NCBI RefSeq assembly: GCF_963676485.1
Contig: NZ_OY781114.1
Location: 4,542,501-4,606,500 of the forward strand
DNA length: 64,000 nt
Direction of reading: 5' to 3'
DNA from: an uncultured Cohaesibacter sp.
GTDB lineage: Bacteria; Pseudomonadota; Alphaproteobacteria; Rhizobiales; Cohaesibacteraceae
A model generated the notes under the pieces. That model did not search any database, was not told the origin of the DNA, and saw only the letters and a program-made list of their open reading frames with translations. Shown here one piece after another: positions 62,395 through 64,000 of this stretch (position 1 is its first letter; every line of letters begins with the position of its first letter). The translations under genes and the position numbers were made by a program.

Positions 62395-63791
62395 AACCAC
62401 AAGACCTATCCAAAGAGAATTATCTATTCGAGAGGATGCCTGTCCCCCGGGCCATTCTCATGAACGCATTGCCTACTATTGCCGGCATGGTTGTCATACT
62501 TGTATATAATATCGCAGACACCTTCTTTGTCGGGCAGACCAACGACCCATTCCAGGTGGCTGCTGTGTCGCTGGCAACACCCGTCTTCTTGCTATTCATG
62601 GCAACGGGCAACCTGATCGGAATTGGTGGTACGTCTGTCATTTCAAGAGCGCTCGGGGAAAAGCGCCCCGAATTTGCCAACAATGTCAGTTCCTTCTGTT
62701 TCTATGCAGCATGGCTGGTGGGGATCATCTTCGCGATGGTCTTCCTATTTTTCATGCCCCAGATTTTGCAAGCCATCGGGGTGAGCGGCAACACCATAGA
62801 GCCAACGCGTGATTATCTCACTTATGTCGCTCCGAGTGCGCCTTTTGTGATCATGAGCGTTGCTTTTGGCAATATCGTCCGTTCTGCGGGCAAAGCCAAA
62901 GAAGCGATGTTCGGCATGATGCTGGGCACGGGCCTTAACATCATTCTCGACCCGATTTTCATTCTCTATTTCGACATGGGGGTTGGTGGCGCTGCCATTG
63001 CAACGCTGATTGGCAACATTGCTTCGGCCTACTATTTCTGGCGTCTGGTTTCGGGCGGGAAAACGTCGCTTTCCATAAGCTTTTCCGATTTCCGCATTCG
63101 CGGCGTTATTCTGCCGGTCATCTCCATCGGCATTCCGGCCGCACTCAACAATGCTCTGATGAGCACCTCGATCATCATACTCAACAATGTTCTGTCGAGC
63201 TATGGCGACATCGCGGTGGCTGCGATGGGGGTTGCGACCAAGGTCACCCTGATTGCGGTGCTACTGCAAATCGGACTTGGCGTCAGCATCCAGCCGTTGC
63301 TGGGCTATAGCTTTGGCGCCAAGAACGCTGAACGCTTTCGCTCCATCCTGCAGACAACGATCATTTATGCCTTGGTTATGGGATCTGTTTTGACCCTCCT
63401 TAGCTGGCTTGGCTCTGGCTATATCGTAAATGCTTTCATCGAAGATCAGGCGGTCTATGATCAGGGCGTACGCTTTGTCAAAGCCCTGTTGCTGACGGGC
63501 CCAATCATCGGCATCATGTTTGTTTATATCAATACCCTGCAGGCCATGGGGGCAGCCAAGGAATCCCTGATCCTGTCAATCAGCCGTCAGGGCTTCATCT
63601 TCATTCCGATGATTTTCATTCTGAACCATTTCTTCGGTCTCTCTGGCGTTGTTTATGCGCAGCCTGTTGCGGACGTCATGGCAATTCTGATTTCAATTGC
63701 TCTGGTCTATCCGCATCTGGCCAAATATTTGCCCAAAGGGGATGCGACGAGTAAATCCGACGCGGACTATGAAAGTCAGCCGGCGCACTAG
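62391..63791 (+). CDS. MATE-family efflux transporter
   Basis: A 466-residue membrane protein with about 12 hydrophobic helices in two similar halves. It carries the MATE motifs N-I-A-D-T-F-F-V-G-Q and A-A-V-S-L-A-T-P near the start of the first half and V-A-A-M-G-V-A-T-K-V in the second. It is closest to MepA-like cation-driven drug exporters. ATG 62391 shares the ATGA overlap with marR; a GTG three codons earlier is possible. Substrate is unknown. Confidence 0.9.
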   Translation: MKPQDLSKENYLFERMPVPRAILMNALPTIAGMVVILVYNIADTFFVGQTNDPFQVAAVSLATPVFLLFMATGNLIGIGGTSVISRALGEKRPEFANNVSSFCFYAAWLVGIIFAMVFLFFMPQILQAIGVSGNTIEPTRDYLTYVAPSAPFVIMSVAFGNIVRSAGKAKEAMFGMMLGTGLNIILDPIFILYFDMGVGGAAIATLIGNIASAYYFWRLVSGGKTSLSISFSDFRIRGVILPVISIGIPAALNNALMSTSIIILNNVLSSYGDIAVAAMGVATKVTLIAVLLQIGLGVSIQPLLGYSFGAKNAERFRSILQTTIIYALVMGSVLTLLSWLGSGYIVNAFIEDQAVYDQGVRFVKALLLTGPIIGIMFVYINTLQAMGAAKESLILSISRQGFIFIPMIFILNHFFGLSGVVYAQPVADVMAILISIALVYPHLAKYLPKGDATSKSDADYESQPAH

Positions 63792-63820
63792 CTCCGGTTT
63801 AAAGATGAAGCGCAAACAAT

Positions 63821-63857
63821 AAAGCCCCCATGGAGTTTCCTTATCCATGGGGGCTTT
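63821..63857. terminator. Two-way terminator after the MATE gene
   Basis: AAAGCCCCCATGG and CCATGGGGGCTTT form a perfect 13-bp stem. The + side is followed by GCTTTTTC, and the minus side ends in TTTATTG, serving the convergent aminotransferase gene. Confidence 0.9.
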
Positions 63858-63903
63858 GCTTTTTCCTCAGAGGCTTCTTGCCTGATCTAACGCAGGTACA
63901 GTC

Positions 63904-64000
63904 TCAGCCTTTGCTGTTGGCTTTGAGCGCCCGGAAGATGCGATCAATCAGCTCGTTCAGGATTTGCGGTGAGGTCGCATAGTTGAACCGCACAAATTGT
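63904..64000 (-). CDS. C-terminal end of a PatB/MalY-type aminotransferase (runs off the window)
   Basis: The last 31 codons on the minus strand read Q-F-V-R-F-N-Y-A-T-S, then I-L-N-E-L-I-D-R-I and a lysine-rich end. The F-V-R-x-N-x-A-T-S pattern before a final helix is typical of PatB/MalY class II aminotransferases (cystathionine beta-lyase type). Too little is present to assign a substrate. Confidence 0.6.
   Translation of the reverse strand, partial: QFVRFNYATSPQILNELIDRIFRALKANSKG

Noticed and set aside
1-64000. CRISPR arrays, insertion sequences, rRNA genes
   Set aside because: No regularly spaced repeats, transposase genes with terminal repeats, or rRNA-like sequence were seen.

Overview
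The window reads as chromosome of an alphaproteobacterium, most likely a marine member of the Hyphomicrobiales (Cohaesibacter/Stappiaceae-like). This is inferred from the moderate GC content, the MprF/LpiA-type lipid gene, class I PHA synthase, the long GltB, and the gene order alaC-hom-glpX-recJ. No rRNA or other taxonomic marker is present, so the placement is a judgement.

Layout. 0-5.6 kb: the start of a response regulator, divergent from an AfuABC-type sugar-phosphate ABC transporter followed by a HAD phosphatase. 5.6-9.3 kb: a foreign-looking stretch with one membrane-anchored protein of unknown function, a tRNA-like 3' relic, a dead MbcA/ParS-type antitoxin gene and diverged repeats. 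9.3-15.4 kb: an OmpR-family two-component system divergent from mprF, then a decayed ABC-2 transporter operon. The same dyad motif lies upstream of the two-component system/mprF and of the dead ABC operon. 15.6-21.9 kb: an integrated element at tRNA-Glu(UUC). It holds a truncated defence-type gene abutting an HsdR remnant, a MobV-type relaxase with a candidate oriT, a PemK-like protein, small hypothetical genes, and a tyrosine integrase with a coupled 61-aa companion. 22-29.4 kb: housekeeping genes (MarR-GNAT regulator, recJ, glpX, hom, alaC, a lipoprotein). 29.8-31.7 kb: phaC. 32.3-39.9 kb: a 1831-aa glutamate synthase large subunit in an apparent operon with a CysJ-like diflavin reductase and no gltD. 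40-52.1 kb: a glycogen cluster, glgP-glgB-glgC-glgA-glgX-malQ. 52.9-60.6 kb: a dipeptide-type ABC transporter with an ArgE-like deacylase and a divergent LysR regulator. 60.6-64 kb: lplA, a MarR-MATE efflux operon with a clear operator, and the end of a PatB-type aminotransferase.

The most unusual item is the glutamate synthase locus. GltB carries an insertion of about 110 residues before its FMN domain, a C-terminal extension of about 175 residues, and a 3Fe-4S cysteine spacing one residue shorter than usual. The gene that follows is a CysJ-type FMN/FAD/NADPH reductase with no CysI partner in the window. This suggests, by inference only, a glutamate synthase fed by a diflavin reductase instead of GltD.

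The rest forms coherent modules. Carbon storage is covered by glycogen synthesis, debranching and breakdown plus PHA. Nutrient capture is covered by sugar phosphates (Afu plus HAD) and small peptides or acyl-amino acids (Dpp plus ArgE). Envelope charge control is covered by MprF with its neighbouring two-component system.
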